The notes beneath the pieces are model-generated. The model did not search any database. It saw only the letters and a program-made list of their open reading frames with translations, and was not told the origin of the DNA. Of a stretch of DNA of 64,000 bases, positions 1 to 13,134 are shown piece after piece. The stretch spans positions 15,327,912 through 15,391,911 of the forward strand of contig OZ023188.1 in the NCBI GenBank assembly GCA_963995505.1, written 5' to 3'. The DNA comes from Hypericum androsaemum (Eukaryota; Streptophyta; Magnoliopsida; Malpighiales; Hypericaceae). The first letter of the stretch is position 1; the number at the start of each line of letters is the position of its first letter. A program made the translations under genes and the position numbers.

Positions 1-191
1 ATCTATATGTGACATTATAATAATTTTGAAAGACAAGTAAAACAAAAATATACTTGAAGAGCTAGTAAATGAATAATTAAATAAAAGCTGTAGGTGCTGG
101 TTTCGTAGTAAAAGACGTGTACAGACGTCTTTTATTTTAGCATACAAAGACTCTCCAATATTTATAGTTACAATAAAAGCTTCCACTCAAT

Positions 192-640
192 GTGGAATGT
201 TTCATGTGGGTTGTTTTTCATGGAAGGTTGTTGATTAGAGATATTCTTATTCGAAGGGGTATGCTTGATAGATGGGATTGTCTTTGTCCTATTTGTGATA
301 TTGACGACGAGAGCATCGGCCATGTTCTTCTTCACTTCCCCTTCTCAAGTGCAATATGGAACTACTTTGTTAAGAAACTGGGTGTTTCCTGGTGTGGCGG
401 CTCGACAGTTGCTTGCTCGTGGAGATGTGGATGGAGCTTGTACAAGATGGCATGGTTAAAAAGGTGCAGTTTGTTTTTTATGGTGCAACTATTTGGGGAA
501 TTTGGTTGATGATGAATCGATCAATTTTTCGTGGTGATAGGTGTAACCGGTAGCTTCTCACCCATGTCATTTTTTCTCGTGCACATGAATAATTATTTTG
601 GTCAAACTCCATCTCGGACTTGTAACATCAAAATATTGTA
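192..640 (+). pseudogene. LINE reverse-transcriptase zinc-binding (zf-RVT) relic
   Basis: An open frame at 192-509 encodes the C-terminal zinc-binding region of a plant LINE ORF2. It starts E-C-F-M-W-V-V-F-H-G-R-L and then has the CPIC pair followed by H-V-L-L-H, where the usual following cysteine appears replaced (HFPF instead of HCPF). The frame goes on to 509 and decays into stops over the next ~130 bp. No upstream reverse transcriptase lies in the window, so this is the 3' remnant of an old LINE that continues beyond the left edge or was truncated. The same region of a better preserved LINE lies at about 54305-54540 on the other strand. Confidence 0.75.
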
Positions 641-742
641 TTATTTTTTGACTCCTTGAGATGTTAATGGTGGGTGTGGTTTACTGTTTGAATGCCGTGG
701 GTGTTTTGTTCCGGTCCTCCGTTTGGGCTTTTGCTTGTACAG

Positions 743-1330
743 TAAAACCTCTCTAAAGTGATATTGTTGGGACCGGAGAAAATTATCACTTTAAAGAGGT
801 TATCTTATAAGAGGGATTTACATTTTTTTACTACAAAAAAATTATTGTGTAATTCTCACTTGACCAAGACTTGTTTATCTGTTACACTCCGAGCGAACAA
901 GATATTGTTGATGCAATTTTGAATCAATCAAATAAAAGTCACGAGATACCTTAAATCTCGGTTTATAGCGTTATTCCAATGCTATACTCGATTGAAAATT
1001 TTTTTTATAAACAAGACGGAGATCAAAAGAACCATTTGAAAATAATTCAAAAGATGAATGATGACGTAAAAGTTATCAAATAAGAAAATCTAGCATAAAT
1101 TAACATCTTAAAACAATTTGCAAAGTACGTAAAAATATATGTATTTATTTAAAAATATCACTTTATGCGAAAATTGGGACCAAAATTTTACACTAATTTT
1201 TTTTGAAAAAGTATCAATTATTACGATAGAGGAATTATCACATTTTAACACTGGTCTCGACTCGGGACCGAGACTTTTTATCAATTTAGAGAGGTTATCA
1301 CTTTAGAGGGAATCCTTTAGAGAGGTTTTA
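743..1330. mobile_element. Short terminal-inverted-repeat element, non-coding
   Basis: The ends are perfect 15-bp inverted repeats (TAAAACCTCTCTAAA at left, its complement at right). They are flanked by TTGTACAG (735-742) and TTGTACAC (1331-1338), an 8-bp target duplication with one mismatch. Further inside, CTTTAAAGAGG and CTTTAGAGGG motifs repeat in inverted orientation. No open frame is seen, so this is a non-autonomous element. The 8-bp duplication fits hAT, but a MULE origin is not excluded. Confidence 0.65.
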
Positions 1331-1744
1331 TTGTACACAGTTATAAATTTTACCATTTATGAAATCAATTTACTTACCCAAAAAATTAATTCAAAATCTA
1401 TCGCGCAATTAAAGTACTAAGAAAATTAGTATATTTGATATTAGGATCTTTAATGTTAGTTATTAGTCTATAAGTGAGTGCTGACTCGACAATTAATGAA
1501 AGTATGAGATTTGAGAAAAAAATTTCAGTTAACTAAAGTTTAATTTTTAGTATGATATTGCGACTAATCTACGGTTATTCAACAAATTTATAGAAATTGA
1601 CTTGTATTCTAAGTATGTATGGACCTAGGTGCATGCATGTTTAATTTGTAAAAATTCCCTGTCAAGCAATTAGAGTCCCTTGGAATCATCATCATCGCAA
1701 CAATGATATCTGCCCAAATTTTCAAAAGTTAGGGAAGATGGTAC

Positions 1745-1936
1745 TTTTTTTATAAGTAAAATATATTGATTAATATAGTATTTATAATTTATCTATATAT
1801 AACGAGTGCATAATTCTCTCATACAAAACTACAGTTGTTAGATTCATCGAAATTTTGAGACTATAAAATTTATTGAAAAATAGATGTGCCGAAAAAGAGC
1901 ACCGCCGATAGCACGAGATATATATAATTCTACACT
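1745..1936 (-). mobile_element. 5'-truncated LINE tail with 22-bp TSD
   Basis: The 22-bp sequences at 1723-1744 and 1937-1958 are direct repeats differing at one base (GGGAAG versus GAGAAG). The insert between them begins with a run of seven T, the complement of a poly(A) tail, so the retrotransposed strand is the minus strand. The ~190-bp body is AT-rich and non-coding and contains GAAAAAGAGCACCGC, which recurs in the similar insert at 13857-14056. Duplication length and tail together indicate target-primed reverse transcription. Confidence 0.7.
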
Positions 1937-1958
1937 CAAAAGTTAGAGAAGATGGTAC

Positions 1959-4420
1959 GTTCAATTCATTGAACCATACTTTATACTTTGTTCCTTAGTA
2001 TGTCAGGATATATATTTTTCTTTTCGGTCTAGAATTCCGAAATATTGACTATACCATGATTAAGTCACGCTCCTCACCGAATGTTTATGCCTTAATTAAG
2101 TTTGACAATAATTATTTACAACCGAAAGGATCCATGTCCATGTGCATTGCTATAATTATCTGATTTCTAAGAAGAATAAAGCCTTTAATTTAGTGCTATG
2201 AATCTGTTCATGAGTGTATTAGTAGCTGGCTGGATGAGCTTTTTTTAAATACGGTATATTATTTGGATACTAACTAGATGACTAATTCAGATTTAAATCT
2301 GTAAAGATTTTTCAAATGTGAAAAAATTCTTATAACGAGTATTTAACATTGTTATATTTTCAATAATTTAAAATCAATATTCCATTTATAAAACGCTTTC
2401 AACAGTTGCAAGTACTTATTGGTAGGTAGCTGACGAGTTGTTAAAGTAAAATAATTTTTTACTCTTTTCCAACAAGTAAATTTTATTTATTCAAAAAAAT
2501 AATCATCATAATATTTTTTTTGGAAATTGGATTATTTTATATACTCCAAAATATTTACATCAATAATTGGCATGATGATAAGTACTTAAACTTACTATTT
2601 GTTACACTAGTGCTTTTGTGCATATGTCACTTAAATAAATAAAAGATAACGGTCTTAAAATTAATCCGTGAAGTTCGCTTAATATTTCGCCTGGATTTAT
2701 TCCTACTTTTACCATTTTCCCGCCGTCTCTTTAGTTATATCCCTGATGCCAGACTCGATCTCACCATTCAACTTTTTACAATAACCTTCTAGTTATATCT
2801 TGTAGGTACACTACCAAAGGACACGAAGACACAAAGTATTCTCAAGAAGGATTAAGGTTCAAAATTTTGCAAATATATTAGTATAAATTAAAATTTATCT
2901 TTCAAAAAATATAACCAAAAAATGGAAAATATCGAGAAGAAAAAGAGGGTAAAGCGACATAATGGGGAGTAAATCTTATTGGGTGGCTTGACAGGATATT
3001 CATACTGGAAACCTAGGTTTAGGTGGAAAATTGCCTATAAATATTTTAGATCAATTACCTATAAATATGTGTTTTTGTCGCGCACATGATTATTACCGAA
3101 TAAATTTGTACAGTTTTTTATCCAAATAAACAAAATTTGATTCTCAATATCAATAAACCGACATAATTTTGTTACGTAGATATTATCTAAAAAATAAAGG
3201 AAATAACAGGTTAGGCAATGGGAAGACTCCAAACTATGGCAAAATCACATGGGATGGGGTCAAAGTTCACAAAGGCCAAACAAAGAGGGACATTCACGAT
3301 TCTGTTCACTTCCTTCAAGTGGGCACATTTCCCCTCGAAATATATTTTTTATAATTTTTCGAAAGGACATATTTTAGATCTTATTTTAGAAGTCGGTTAT
3401 GTCGATATTATATTTTTAATATTTGTAATATCTAAACTAATTTTTTAAATAAATTCAATTAATTTATCATTTGACCAAGGTGAAATATTTCAATTTTGAT
3501 TCCACAAGTTCCATATCTCCAAAATCACAAAGAAGTCAATGCTAGTTTTTACTAACTTCGGCGGTCGAAATTTCGAAAGAGGAAATTCCGTGCTAAATAA
3601 TAGTAACTATCACGATAAAAATTTACATGGTATTCTAATTGGGAGACTGAGTTACATGTAAGATGTTATGTCGAATGTTATGTAGGATGTACTTGAAGAG
3701 ATTAATCCACCATTTCAAACAAAAAAAGAAGCCGATGCTAGTGGAAATGTTGGGACATAGTTCGTCCTTTGACTTCTTAAAACGACCCACAAATAAAATG
3801 TACAAAAAAGAATGTATAGTTTTTGGAATAATTAAATGTACCTCTGCCGACCAATTCTCGTGGATGGGAATCTTGCACAATCTAGTGACAAGCTCCTGAC
3901 ATTTATTCAAGAATCAATCTCTTGTTGAATTAGATTCCATGCTGAATAAATTTTTATTTCTATTTACTAAGTTATTTTTCCATTGGCTGACAAATCTGTA
4001 TCAGATGGAAAAGAAAAGGTACCCCATGCTAGTGTGTTTACACTGCTGAGATTTTTTTTCTATGATGTCCGGCAGCTGAAAGCATATCTACTAATTCAAA
4101 GTTGAATATTTTTGGGTAGAGCGATATTGATAAATGGGCGGTATTATGGGAATGTGTGTTCTAAGCTTAAATAAGTGAGAACATAATGGAACCCAAGTAT
4201 TAATTAATATATGGTTTTTTGGGTTTGGTGTGTAGTGACATTGGGAGAAGTAGATTGAAGCATTTACATGTGAGGTGAAAGGAATAAAAGGATCGGATAA
4301 AGGTTGAAGATTGTGGTCACAACTTGTCCACCGGGGGAAGGGGAGATGTTCATCATTGTGATTGGACTGGACTTTCTTTAATTTAATAGCCTCCGTCATC
4401 AGAGTATTTTACTTGAAGGG
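1959..4420. other. AT-rich intergenic stretch, no gene recognised
   Basis: Only short random frames are present (for example 3218-3448 and 3635-3910), with no recognisable domain, splice structure or repeat boundary. Confidence 0.6.
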
Positions 4421-4665
4421 GGTCGGAATTTCTGACAATTTCGAGAATAGAATTCTCGAAAAAAATATTACATGTATGAGGTTAGACTTAAAAACGCACA
4501 AAATCATGCATTTTCAGTTGCCATAAAATGCATAAAACTGTGCATTTCCAGTCATAAAACGCCACAATTTGTGGGTTTTCTGGCCCAAGCCGAGGCTTCA
4601 ACAATCCAGTCTCAGCTTTAAATTTGCCTGGCCCCCCATTCTCATAATTGTCAGTTATTCTGACC
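4421..4665. mobile_element. Small MITE with ~28-bp degenerate terminal inverted repeats
   Basis: The left end GGTCGGAATTTCTGACAATT is matched in inverted orientation at the right end (...AATTGTCAGTTATTCTGACC), with mismatches at a few positions. Inside is a small inverted pair (ATGCATTTT/AAAATGCAT around 4507-4535). The phrase CCCAAGCCGAGGCTTC and the AAAACGC motifs resemble in style the fold-back element at 43302-44264. No convincing target duplication was found, so the exact ends are uncertain. Confidence 0.5.
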
Positions 4666-5680
4666 TTTTTGCGAAAAAAGACTCCCGTCATCCTTGGTCT
4701 TGTTCCATTTTAATACCGACCTTATGGCTCAAATTTAAATTAATCAATAAAAATATTGTCTTTACAATATTTCTGGCAGACAAGTACCTAAATTAGATTG
4801 AATTAGTTGATTGCTTTTGATTTGCGACAACAAAGCCACCGTAATTTGAGGGGGAAGTGGCGTCGATGTTCTCATCTCAAGGTTAAATGATTAGTGAGAA
4901 AGCTAATCTTCCTTTATTAAAATTTGGAGAGGCCCACTAATTTGGTGCTCTATTGTAACTTTATTAATGTAACACGTATTAGTTTAAACTAGTAAGGTAG
5001 GCGTAACGAGAGATAAAGGGAGGCGGCGTCTTATAATATATGAAGGAACTGGAAAGATGGATGTTTCCACTATAATCAAATTCCAACAAATTAATGTTTC
5101 ATGATCTCTTTTTTTTAATGTTAAAATAAATGACTGAAAAAGAAAAATAAATAAAGGACCTTTCAAATTCCTCATTAAAAAAAGAGAGAGTGTGAGTAGA
5201 AAATGTTGCTAGCACCATACTAAATTCGAATATTGTTGAATTACATTTGGAGTCGACTCTTCAGATAATAAATTTTAAATTTTGAAATAAAAAATTTATT
5301 AAAAGAATACGGGATCAACTCTACGCACCAATTTCTTAGTTAAGGCGGGGAGCCACCAAGATTGTCGCGGGAAATTGATTAATTTCGAGTGTTTGGTGCC
5401 AAAGAGCTAAAACTATTATGACCTTCTAGATGCACTCAATTGATGATGCTTCGTACGGAAAATTTTGACGCTCCATAATTATTTCCAGCAATGTAAAATC
5501 CAAATCACTTGCGCAGTTCATAAAATCATTTGAATTTTTCTTTGTATTGGTAACAACTTTTTTCGGTAGTGTTTATTTTAGCGGAGTGACATTTTAAAAT
5601 ATTTTTTTTTCAGGTTTAAATCAACCGAGCATTACCCTAACTCAATTAGCTCTATGGATGGGTCGTTTTCTGGTACAGAG
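4666..5680. other. Intergenic stretch, nothing recognised
   Basis: AT-rich DNA with no supported gene or bounded repeat. It probably includes distal promoter sequence of the NPY-like gene downstream. Confidence 0.5.
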
Positions 5681-5689
5681 GGGAAGTGA

Positions 5690-7425
5690 GCGAGTCAGTT
5701 TGTGTTTGGCAAGGGAAACACCAAAGCTATGCATGTCAGATTGGCGTGCATTTACATTGTCAGTGTTTTAGAGAGAGAGAGAATAAAGTAGCAACCATTA
5801 GTGAGGTGGTGGAGGTAGGGGCCTCGTGGGTCCCACTCTCTCTCTCTCTTTTTGAGGTGGGTCCCTTTATTCTGTCCTGGGAAGCTTAAAAAAGCCACCA
5901 ACTTTGATTCACTTTGTGGAGATAAAGCTGTGTCCTTTTGGCCTTTGGGGCTGGCTATTTGTTTATTTCCCACGTAGTTTGTTTAAAGGGTCAGTAATAG
6001 GCTTAGATTGTGTTTCTGGGTCTATTAAGAGGAGGTAGTGCTGATTCAAAGGAAATTAAGAGAGAGAGAGAGAGAGAGAGGAAACATTCTGAGGTCTTGT
6101 TTGGTGTTTTCTGTGGTATGTGGGGCTAAGTTCACTTTCTGGGTCTTGTCTTTGCAGGCAGGTAAATTTAGCTTAGTTCACATTCACTTCAATGTCCTTT
6201 TGCTGTTGTCTTTGTGGCCCATTGTATTGTATTGTATTGTATTGCACATACACTCATTTGATCTTCTTGGTTGGCACTTGTAGTGTTAAGGGAAAAAAAA
6301 GGGAGGAGGCTTTGTGTGTGGGACAGGTTCCGCAGATATTTCGAAGGTAAAGTATTCCAATTGGATTCTCATGTCTTCTGTTGTTCTTACCGGATGTGCT
6401 CTTGTTCTTCGGCTCCCACTTTGTAAGAGTCTCTGTATGCATTGTTTGTGATGTGTGTTTTTAGATCTTTGCATCTCTTAAGGTGGTGTTTTCTAGCTGG
6501 TCATGAGTTGTTGATCTCTGTGTAAACATTCTTTGCTTTAATTTTAGTTGTTCGATAGAAAATCACTTCAAAGTTGATGCCTTTTGTCCACCCTTTTCGG
6601 GGGCGGATTTGGTGAGGACTAGGCTAGTTCCCACCCATGGGGACTAAAGCAAACAAATATCACGGCCACATGCAAATTAATATCACTACATATGCAAACC
6701 AATATCACTTCATATTTAAACAATTATCACCTGATAGGTTATTAACCATCAGATTTAAAGATATTCTTTTACAATCGAATCTGACGGCCCAAAATTTAGT
6801 CCCCACCTAGGAACAAAGTTTTCTTTAGTTCCCACTCAATCCGGTCTCCTTTTCGGGGTTCCCGAAACTGATACCAACATATGCTGTCTGCTTGTTGCAG
6901 GTGCTGCATCTTGAAATTTAACGGGAATTGAAGATTTTGTAATGGGAATGTGGATCATGGCGGGCACTGTGTCTTAAAGCCTTTTAGACCTGGGGAAGGG
7001 GAAAGGATTCTTAGTAGTGTGTGTCTTAACATTCATTGTTAAAACTTAAAAGGGAAACAGAAGATAAGATACCAAAGATAAAACAAATGAGATAAGGGCT
7101 GTGTGTCAGTGTCGATTTGTTTAATAATCGTATTTTAGGATTCTTGGGACTTTGTTAGTGTTTTCCCATTTACACTCTCATTTGCCTTGCCTTGCCTTGC
7201 CTTGTGAGTGGGAGACTTGTCCTCACCGAGAAACTCGGGCAGTTGGCTCTGATCTATTCTTCTCTAGCTTTAGACTCGGGGTATTAGTGAAGTACTGGAA
7301 TCTTGCTTCATTTCTTTTTTGGGGAGTTGGAAGTGCGGGGAGATTCTATTCGACAAAGTTTTCGACTGTCCTTCAAAATTTGCAGTCGTTTAAGTGGCAG
7401 ATCAGCTTTTTTTTCATCTGGAACG
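5690..7425 (+). promoter_or_regulatory. Probable promoter and 5' leader of the NPY-like gene
   Basis: This ~1.7-kb stretch is less AT-rich than its surroundings and pyrimidine/purine-patterned. It holds plant-leader-type simple repeats: AG repeats (6058-6080), TATTG units (about 6220-6244) and CCTTG units (about 7186-7205). Splice-like sites (GCAGGTAAAT near 6158, CTTGTTGCAG ending at 6900) suggest a leader intron. The start of transcription cannot be fixed from sequence. A MITE-like insert lies inside at 6603-6847. Confidence 0.4.
6603..6847. mobile_element. 245-bp MITE-like insert in the NPY-like leader region
   Basis: The insert is flanked by identical 11-bp direct repeats CCTTTTCGGGG (6592-6602 and 6848-6858). 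Its ends are imperfect inverted repeats: GCGGATTTGGTGAGGACTAG at left, and at right the complement of ACCGGATTGAGTGGGAACTA. AGTTCCCAC and AGTCCCCAC occur repeatedly. The long duplication suits a MULE-type element (9-11 bp). It has no coding capacity. Confidence 0.55.
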
Positions 7426-9937
7426 ATGAAGTTTATGAAACTTGGATCCAAGCCTGATTCCTTCCAGGCGGACGGTGACAATATACGGTGAGTTTGAGAT
7501 ATGGTTTCCGCTTTCATCTTGTGTTATCTTTCACCAACAGACATGATTGTGTCCAAATGATAAGATTCTGGAGTAATGTTTTGATTGTCCCATCTTTTGG
7601 AAGAAAAAAAAAATTTATTCGCTTTCAAAGAAATGCTGTTCCAGTTACCTAGAAAAAGCCAGAACATGTCAAGAAAAGTTGCAGCTTATGAGGTTCCATA
7701 GACTAGTCATAAATGGGAAACTAAGAATACTGGTGCCTGAAGTTGTGTTTAAGGTATTGCCAGGATGTACATGTTTCACCTCTTAGGAACTTCGACACTA
7801 AACTGGCATAATAGTGCAAACCGAATAGCGAGGACTGTTTCTTTCTGCGTGATCTATTTTGCCAGTACCTTCTTCTCGTACTTACCTGTGCTTGTTCTTG
7901 TAGGTATGTGGCAACAGAGTTAGCGACTGATGTGGTGGTGAATGTTGGGGACGTGAAGTTCTATCTCCACAAGGTATGCATTTTAGCGATGAACGTCGTT
8001 TCATCATTTCTAGTTGGTGATTTGGATTCAGAACATCTCTATTAGTCGATGTCATTGGCATAGGCTTCATCATTCATGCATGAAGAAAGATCATTTGTGC
8101 TGATTTCTGTTGCAATGCCGCAGTTTCCTTTGTTGTCCAAGAGTACTCGTCTTCAGAACTTGGTAGCAGCCTCTAATGATGAAAAAACCGATGAAATTCA
8201 TATCCACGACATTCCTGGAGGACCAGCTACATTCGAGATTTGCGCAAAATTCTGTTATGGTATGACGGTGACGCTTAATGCATACAATGTCGTTGCAGCT
8301 CGGTGCGCAGCTGATTACCTTGAAATGAATGAAAGCGTGGACAAAGGCAACCTAATCTACAAAATTGAAGTCTTCCTCAATTCGAGCATCCTCAGAAGCT
8401 GGAAAGACTCGGTTATTGTTCTACAAACCACAAGGTCTCTCCTTACATGTTCCGAGGAACTAAAGTTGGTGAGCCGTTGCATTGACTCCATAGCTCTGAA
8501 AGCTTGTGTCGATACATCCAAGGTCGAATGGTCTTACACGTATAACAGGAAAAAGCTTCCTTCTGAGGTTGGTAAGGGTCCTTACTGGAATGGTGCAAGA
8601 AAACCACAAGCAGTTCCTCAAGATTGGTGGGTGGAGGATCTGTGTGAACTCCCGATTGATTTATACAAAAGGGTAATCACAACCATTAAGACCAAAGGAA
8701 AAGTAGCGGCCGACGTTATTGGGGAAGCCTTGAACGCCTATGCCTTGAGAAGATTGCCCGGGTTTAGCAAAGGTATGGTGCAAAGCGGCGACTTCAGTAA
8801 ATATAGGTCCTTGACCGAAACCATCATGAGGCTGCTGCCAACTGAAAAAGGAAGTGTTCCTTGTGGTTTCATTCTGAAGTTGTTGAGAGCAGCAACCTTG
8901 TTAGAATGTGGAGATACCGAAAAGACTGAACTGATGAAAAGAATCGGTCAGCAGCTTGACGAGGCTACCATACCTGATCTTTTGATTCGAGCCACCGGGG
9001 GAGAAACAACAATGTACGACGTTGATATGGTGCAAAGCTTAGTTGAGGAGTTTGTGGCACAAGAGAAAGAAGCTGAGGTGGCTCAGTCCTTACTTGGACA
9101 AGATGATTCCAGAGCGCTTGTAGCTAAACTAGTTGAAGGCTACCTTACTGAAGTTGCACGAGATCCCAATTTACCACTTCTAAAGTTTGTCAATCTCGCC
9201 GACGCTGTATCCAGCTTCCCAAGACAATCACACGATGGACTCTATCGTGCCATTGATATGTATCTCAAGGTTAGCTCCAACCTTCCAAGTTGTTTTTTCG
9301 ACATTTTCGATTGAAACTAGTGCAGTCTTAGACCTTGACAGTTCGATTTGGTCTTCCATTTTCTAATTAGTTTCCGTGTTTGGTTTAGGAGCATCCTGGG
9401 ATCAGCAAGAGTGAAAGAAAGAGAGTATGCAGATTGATGGACTGCAGGAAGTTGTCCGTTGATGCTTGTGCTCATGCTGTCCAAAACGAGCGGTTGCCTT
9501 TGCGCGTGGTTGTGCAGGTCCTCTTCTTTGAGCAGGTTAGGCAAGCCACACCATCGGGCACAAACACGCCCGAACTTGCAGGGTCCATCAAGGCTCTACT
9601 TCCCGGTGGTTCGCATGGGAGCTCCAGGTCAACGACGACTAACACGGAAGAGGAATGGGACTCGGTGCCAACAGCTGAAGATATCAAGGCCCTGAAAGGG
9701 GAACTCGCCACTCTTCGTCTAGGCCGTGCTGGAAGCAACATGAGCGTAAATGACGGTAGTCGAAACGATGCAAACAAAATGAAAGGTCTTCTTGGTTCTA
9801 AGATCTTCTCGAAGCTCTGGTCAAGCATAGAACGAAACAGCGAGATCAGCAGCTCCGACACGTCGAGCCCCGGGTCGCTCGCCGCTGACGAGACAAAATC
9901 TACTCCTCCAAGGAGCAGGAGACAATCTGTGTCTTAG
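7426..9937 (+). CDS. NPY/NPH3-family BTB-POZ protein (NPY2-like), 4 exons
   Basis: Exons by GT-AG splicing: 7426-7487, 7904-7973, 8124-9269, 9389-9937 (608 aa). The protein starts [11 protein letters not shown], the NPY-type start. The BTB/POZ domain (about residues 25-105) spans the first three exons. The NPH3 domain begins at D-W-W-V-E-D-L (about 211) and includes the conserved Y-R-A-I-D-M-Y-L-K at 418-426, exactly at the exon 3/4 junction. A Ser/Thr-rich tail with GSHGSSR and K/R-rich ends follows. Length and motif order match Arabidopsis NPY2-type proteins (~630 aa), which act with AGC kinases at the plasma membrane in auxin-dependent organogenesis and root gravitropism as putative CUL3 adaptors. 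The N-terminal half was missed by a single-frame view because exons 1 and 2 are only 62 and 70 nt. No frameshift or missing key motif was seen. The family is certain; which paralogue is inference. Confidence 0.93.
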
Positions 9938-10457
9938 TGGGAATTCGTATAGGCAGGAGGAGGCTAGTGCATTGTGTTTTTCTTGGCATGTTAAACCTCA
10001 CTGTAGATTAGTAGAAGACTAGTTCCCACTGACTTCCAGCTGATCCTCCTTTACCATTGCTTTCGTGAAAATGAAACGGATAGGGTATTTTGGGGATTTA
10101 ACCTTTTTGCCATCCTTTTCACCTTCCCTAACATTGTGTTATGCACCATTGAGCACGTGGATCAACTAATGACGGATGGACATAATCTAGCTTAATTTAA
10201 AGTTTTGGTTTGATAAGAAAGTTTGTCATCTTTTGTTGTTCGAAAGATCCGATTTGAATTTGGAAAGTCGGTTAGATACTATGTGGTTTCGACAAAAGAA
10301 TAAAAAATGTTATGGACGATGGGTCCAGTGGGCTTGTAGGAAACCAAGTTCTCGCTATCTTGTATAATTTCAAGTTCAGTGGGCTTACACTTCCAAAAGG
10401 GTTAAGCACTTAACAAGGGTCTATCTTATCATCTCTCCTCGGAAATTAGAACTACAA
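9938..10457 (+). other. 3' flank of the NPY-like gene
   Basis: The transcript 3' UTR presumably lies here. No strong single polyadenylation signal could be chosen. No other gene was seen. Confidence 0.4.
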
Positions 10458-11133
10458 TAGAACCTCATTAAATTAATATTTAATAAATTAATAAAGAGAT
10501 AATAATTTTCTTCGAGTAAGGTCTACTATTTAAATTAATAATTTTGATAAAATAAATTTTTTCCTAATTACCGTTATATAAATCTATTGGAGAAAGGTTA
10601 AACCTTTAGCAAAATATGAATGAATTTTGTAGGGTTTTGGGAGGAGAAAGGTTAAACCTTTATTGATCGATATAACCAGTATGTATACAACCTTGTTGGC
10701 CTACGTGGGTAGCAAGTCTAACCCTGATTTACTTGGATAAAGTTTCCTAATATAAGTACATGACTAAACTCAATACAAGTACACAGAAAAGGGCCGAGTA
10801 AGGCCCAATAACTTTTATTGAAATTTAATCAAAATAAATTTCATCTAACTTTTCTCACGACATTTAAAAGCTGTAATGTGGTGTTCTCAAATTGCAATTA
10901 TCAACGTTATTATTGTTTTTCTTTCGCGTACATTTAGTTTTCAGTATTTACATTGAACTAATTTCAACTTCCTAATACTTTATATTCATGTATTTACCTA
11001 TGTAAATAAATTTAGGTTACCTGAATATAAAATTCATCTTTTAATCAATAAATTATTAATTTATCAATTAATTAAAATATCTCTAATTAATAAAATTTCA
11101 CAATTCTGGAGGTATTAATTTAAAGAGATTCTA
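10458..11133. mobile_element. AT-rich TIR element, tentative
   Basis: Left TAGAACCTCATTAAATTAATA is repeated in inverted, diverged form at the right end (...ATTAATTTAAAGAGATTCTA). This end type (TAGAACCTC with repeated TTAATA) is common in plant non-autonomous DNA elements and resembles the ends of 743-1330. No target duplication was identified. The interior is AT-rich and non-coding. Confidence 0.4.
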
Positions 11134-11149
11134 TTGCGTTCTCCTTTTA

Positions 11150-13129
11150 TGGTTAGAGGGTAACAACATCATAATTCATTCCTAAGCATTAGCGTCAGGA
11201 AATTTTTTTTCTCTTTTTTGCTTGTTATCATAATCTTTCTCATTGAAATATGGCTATTCAACGATATTTGATCCAAGTTATACAGAGACTTAAAGTTTTC
11301 AGTTCACAATTTTATGAATCAAGCAGAAAATATTGAGATAAGTCCACTTCGTAGATGTGTTATGTTCGGAAAGTGTTCGGCTCTAACTATACTATTCTCG
11401 GTCAATGCCCTTACCTTCATTTTCATAATTTTATACCAATCTTTTCTACATTATTGAATTAATAAAACTTAAGTGCAACGATATGGTCTTAAATTCTGAC
11501 TTCCAACTTCCCACCCAAATCGACCTTGACTTGCTTAATCAATATTTTGTTGCCAATAATTACAATTTAACAAATCCAAATTTAAGATGCCCTTCATCTT
11601 CAACTCACCCAATGGCCGCCATACATTTTAAGCTAAAGTACATTTAGGAGGTTGTCATGTAGTTTTCTATTCTTTTCAACCCCAATATTCTATTTAAGAT
11701 CACTAAATCAATTAGTTAAGATTTAATGGGCACCGCCTTTACAAGAAAAGATGATATTCCATACTTTAGTCTGTCATTCAAACAGTACCTAACAATATCA
11801 ATCCTAATCTTGATCACATATGCCTAATTGCCACAAAAGATTAAACTTTTGTTAGTGCTCAAAAGATAGCCCACTTTTTGAATTTGACTTGCCAGGTAAT
11901 ACTACTACTAAATATGCAAGAATAATTAGCTCGTGCCGATCATACTTGACTTTGATTTGCTTAACCTATAATATTTTTATTAAAATTCCGGTACGGAATA
12001 ATTTTTTACTTCTTGAATGAGTGCATTTGAATATAAACTAAATATATTTTAAGTGTAATTTCTTCTAAAGTGAATAAAAATTAATTTGCAATCAATTAAT
12101 TCGTTTAGAACACGAAAATAATAGTTTTTTAATCTTTGATATTCAAAATAAAAAAAACTGTTAGATAAATTTTCTTAACTGAATTCAAATCCAGTCATCC
12201 AAAACTATCATTTTGCACCAAAAGCGAGTTGTAATACACATAAACCTCACTCTCCGACCAATTCTTTCACCTACACCATTCACGCAACTCCGGGGGACAA
12301 AAGATTGAAAAGAACTAATGAGAGAAAAAGTTGATATTAAGTACTAACCCATTTCACTAAGCTTTCACCAATTTCTTTTCCCTAGTGGAAACTCATCTTT
12401 AATGGGACATCTTGTCCTTAATAAACTTGGGATTGGGACTTTGACGGTGAGATTACACGACTTTAAGTTATGTTTACGAGTTGCTAATCATCAATAATTT
12501 CGGGGAAAATTATAGATAGAGGAGTCGGCTAATGAAGATAAAACCTCTAGTCATAACTTGCTTAACACTTATTCAGATAGGCTAATTCATACTCGAACAG
12601 AATTAAAACACAAAAATCGAAAAAATTCTCATAACCTAATTTTAAATCAACTGTATTCTTAGGATTAGTTAACAAAATAACTTCTCACTAATTGATCTCC
12701 GTTTTGTGATATTTATAAAAGGGGCCACGGTATTCTATGAAAAGAATAATCAAGCCAACCAGTCGGTATTTAATGGTGTCCTCCATTATTAGTTCACCTG
12801 TTAAATTGCTTTGATAGGTGAAGAATAGGGAAAAGGACTTGGAAATAGCGGTCTGTATGTGCCAATATAATGCAAGCTTTAGTTAAAGTACTCGTGCGAT
12901 TGTCTTGTCCCCCCTATGTTATCTAGTGGTACTGGACAATTGTTCGTGTGGTTCCATTTGGAGAAATCGACCGTTCTAATTTCCTTATGGGTTTTTCTTC
13001 TGGAAGAGCTTATCACTATTTAAAAAAATTATTCAGTTCAAATATGAATTAATTAACTTTTTCTTATATAAGTAGTTTTTTATTATATAATAATATTAAA
13101 CTCTGAATCCTGTCAATTTTTGTTATGTC
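11150..13129. other. AT-rich intergenic stretch, nothing recognised
   Basis: There is no frame above ~60 codons with recognisable content and no bounded repeat. Confidence 0.6.
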
Positions 13130-13134
13130 TTATG

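Noticed and set aside
8076..8123. In-frame extension upstream of NPY-like exon 3 (apparent ATG at 8076)
   Set aside because: It is intron. A CAG acceptor at 8121-8123 joins exon 2 to the BTB residues F-P-L-L-S-K, and the upstream residues do not match the family.
9472..9861. 129-codon minus-strand frame opposite NPY-like exon 4
   Set aside because: Antisense shadow of a real exon, with no recognisable motif.
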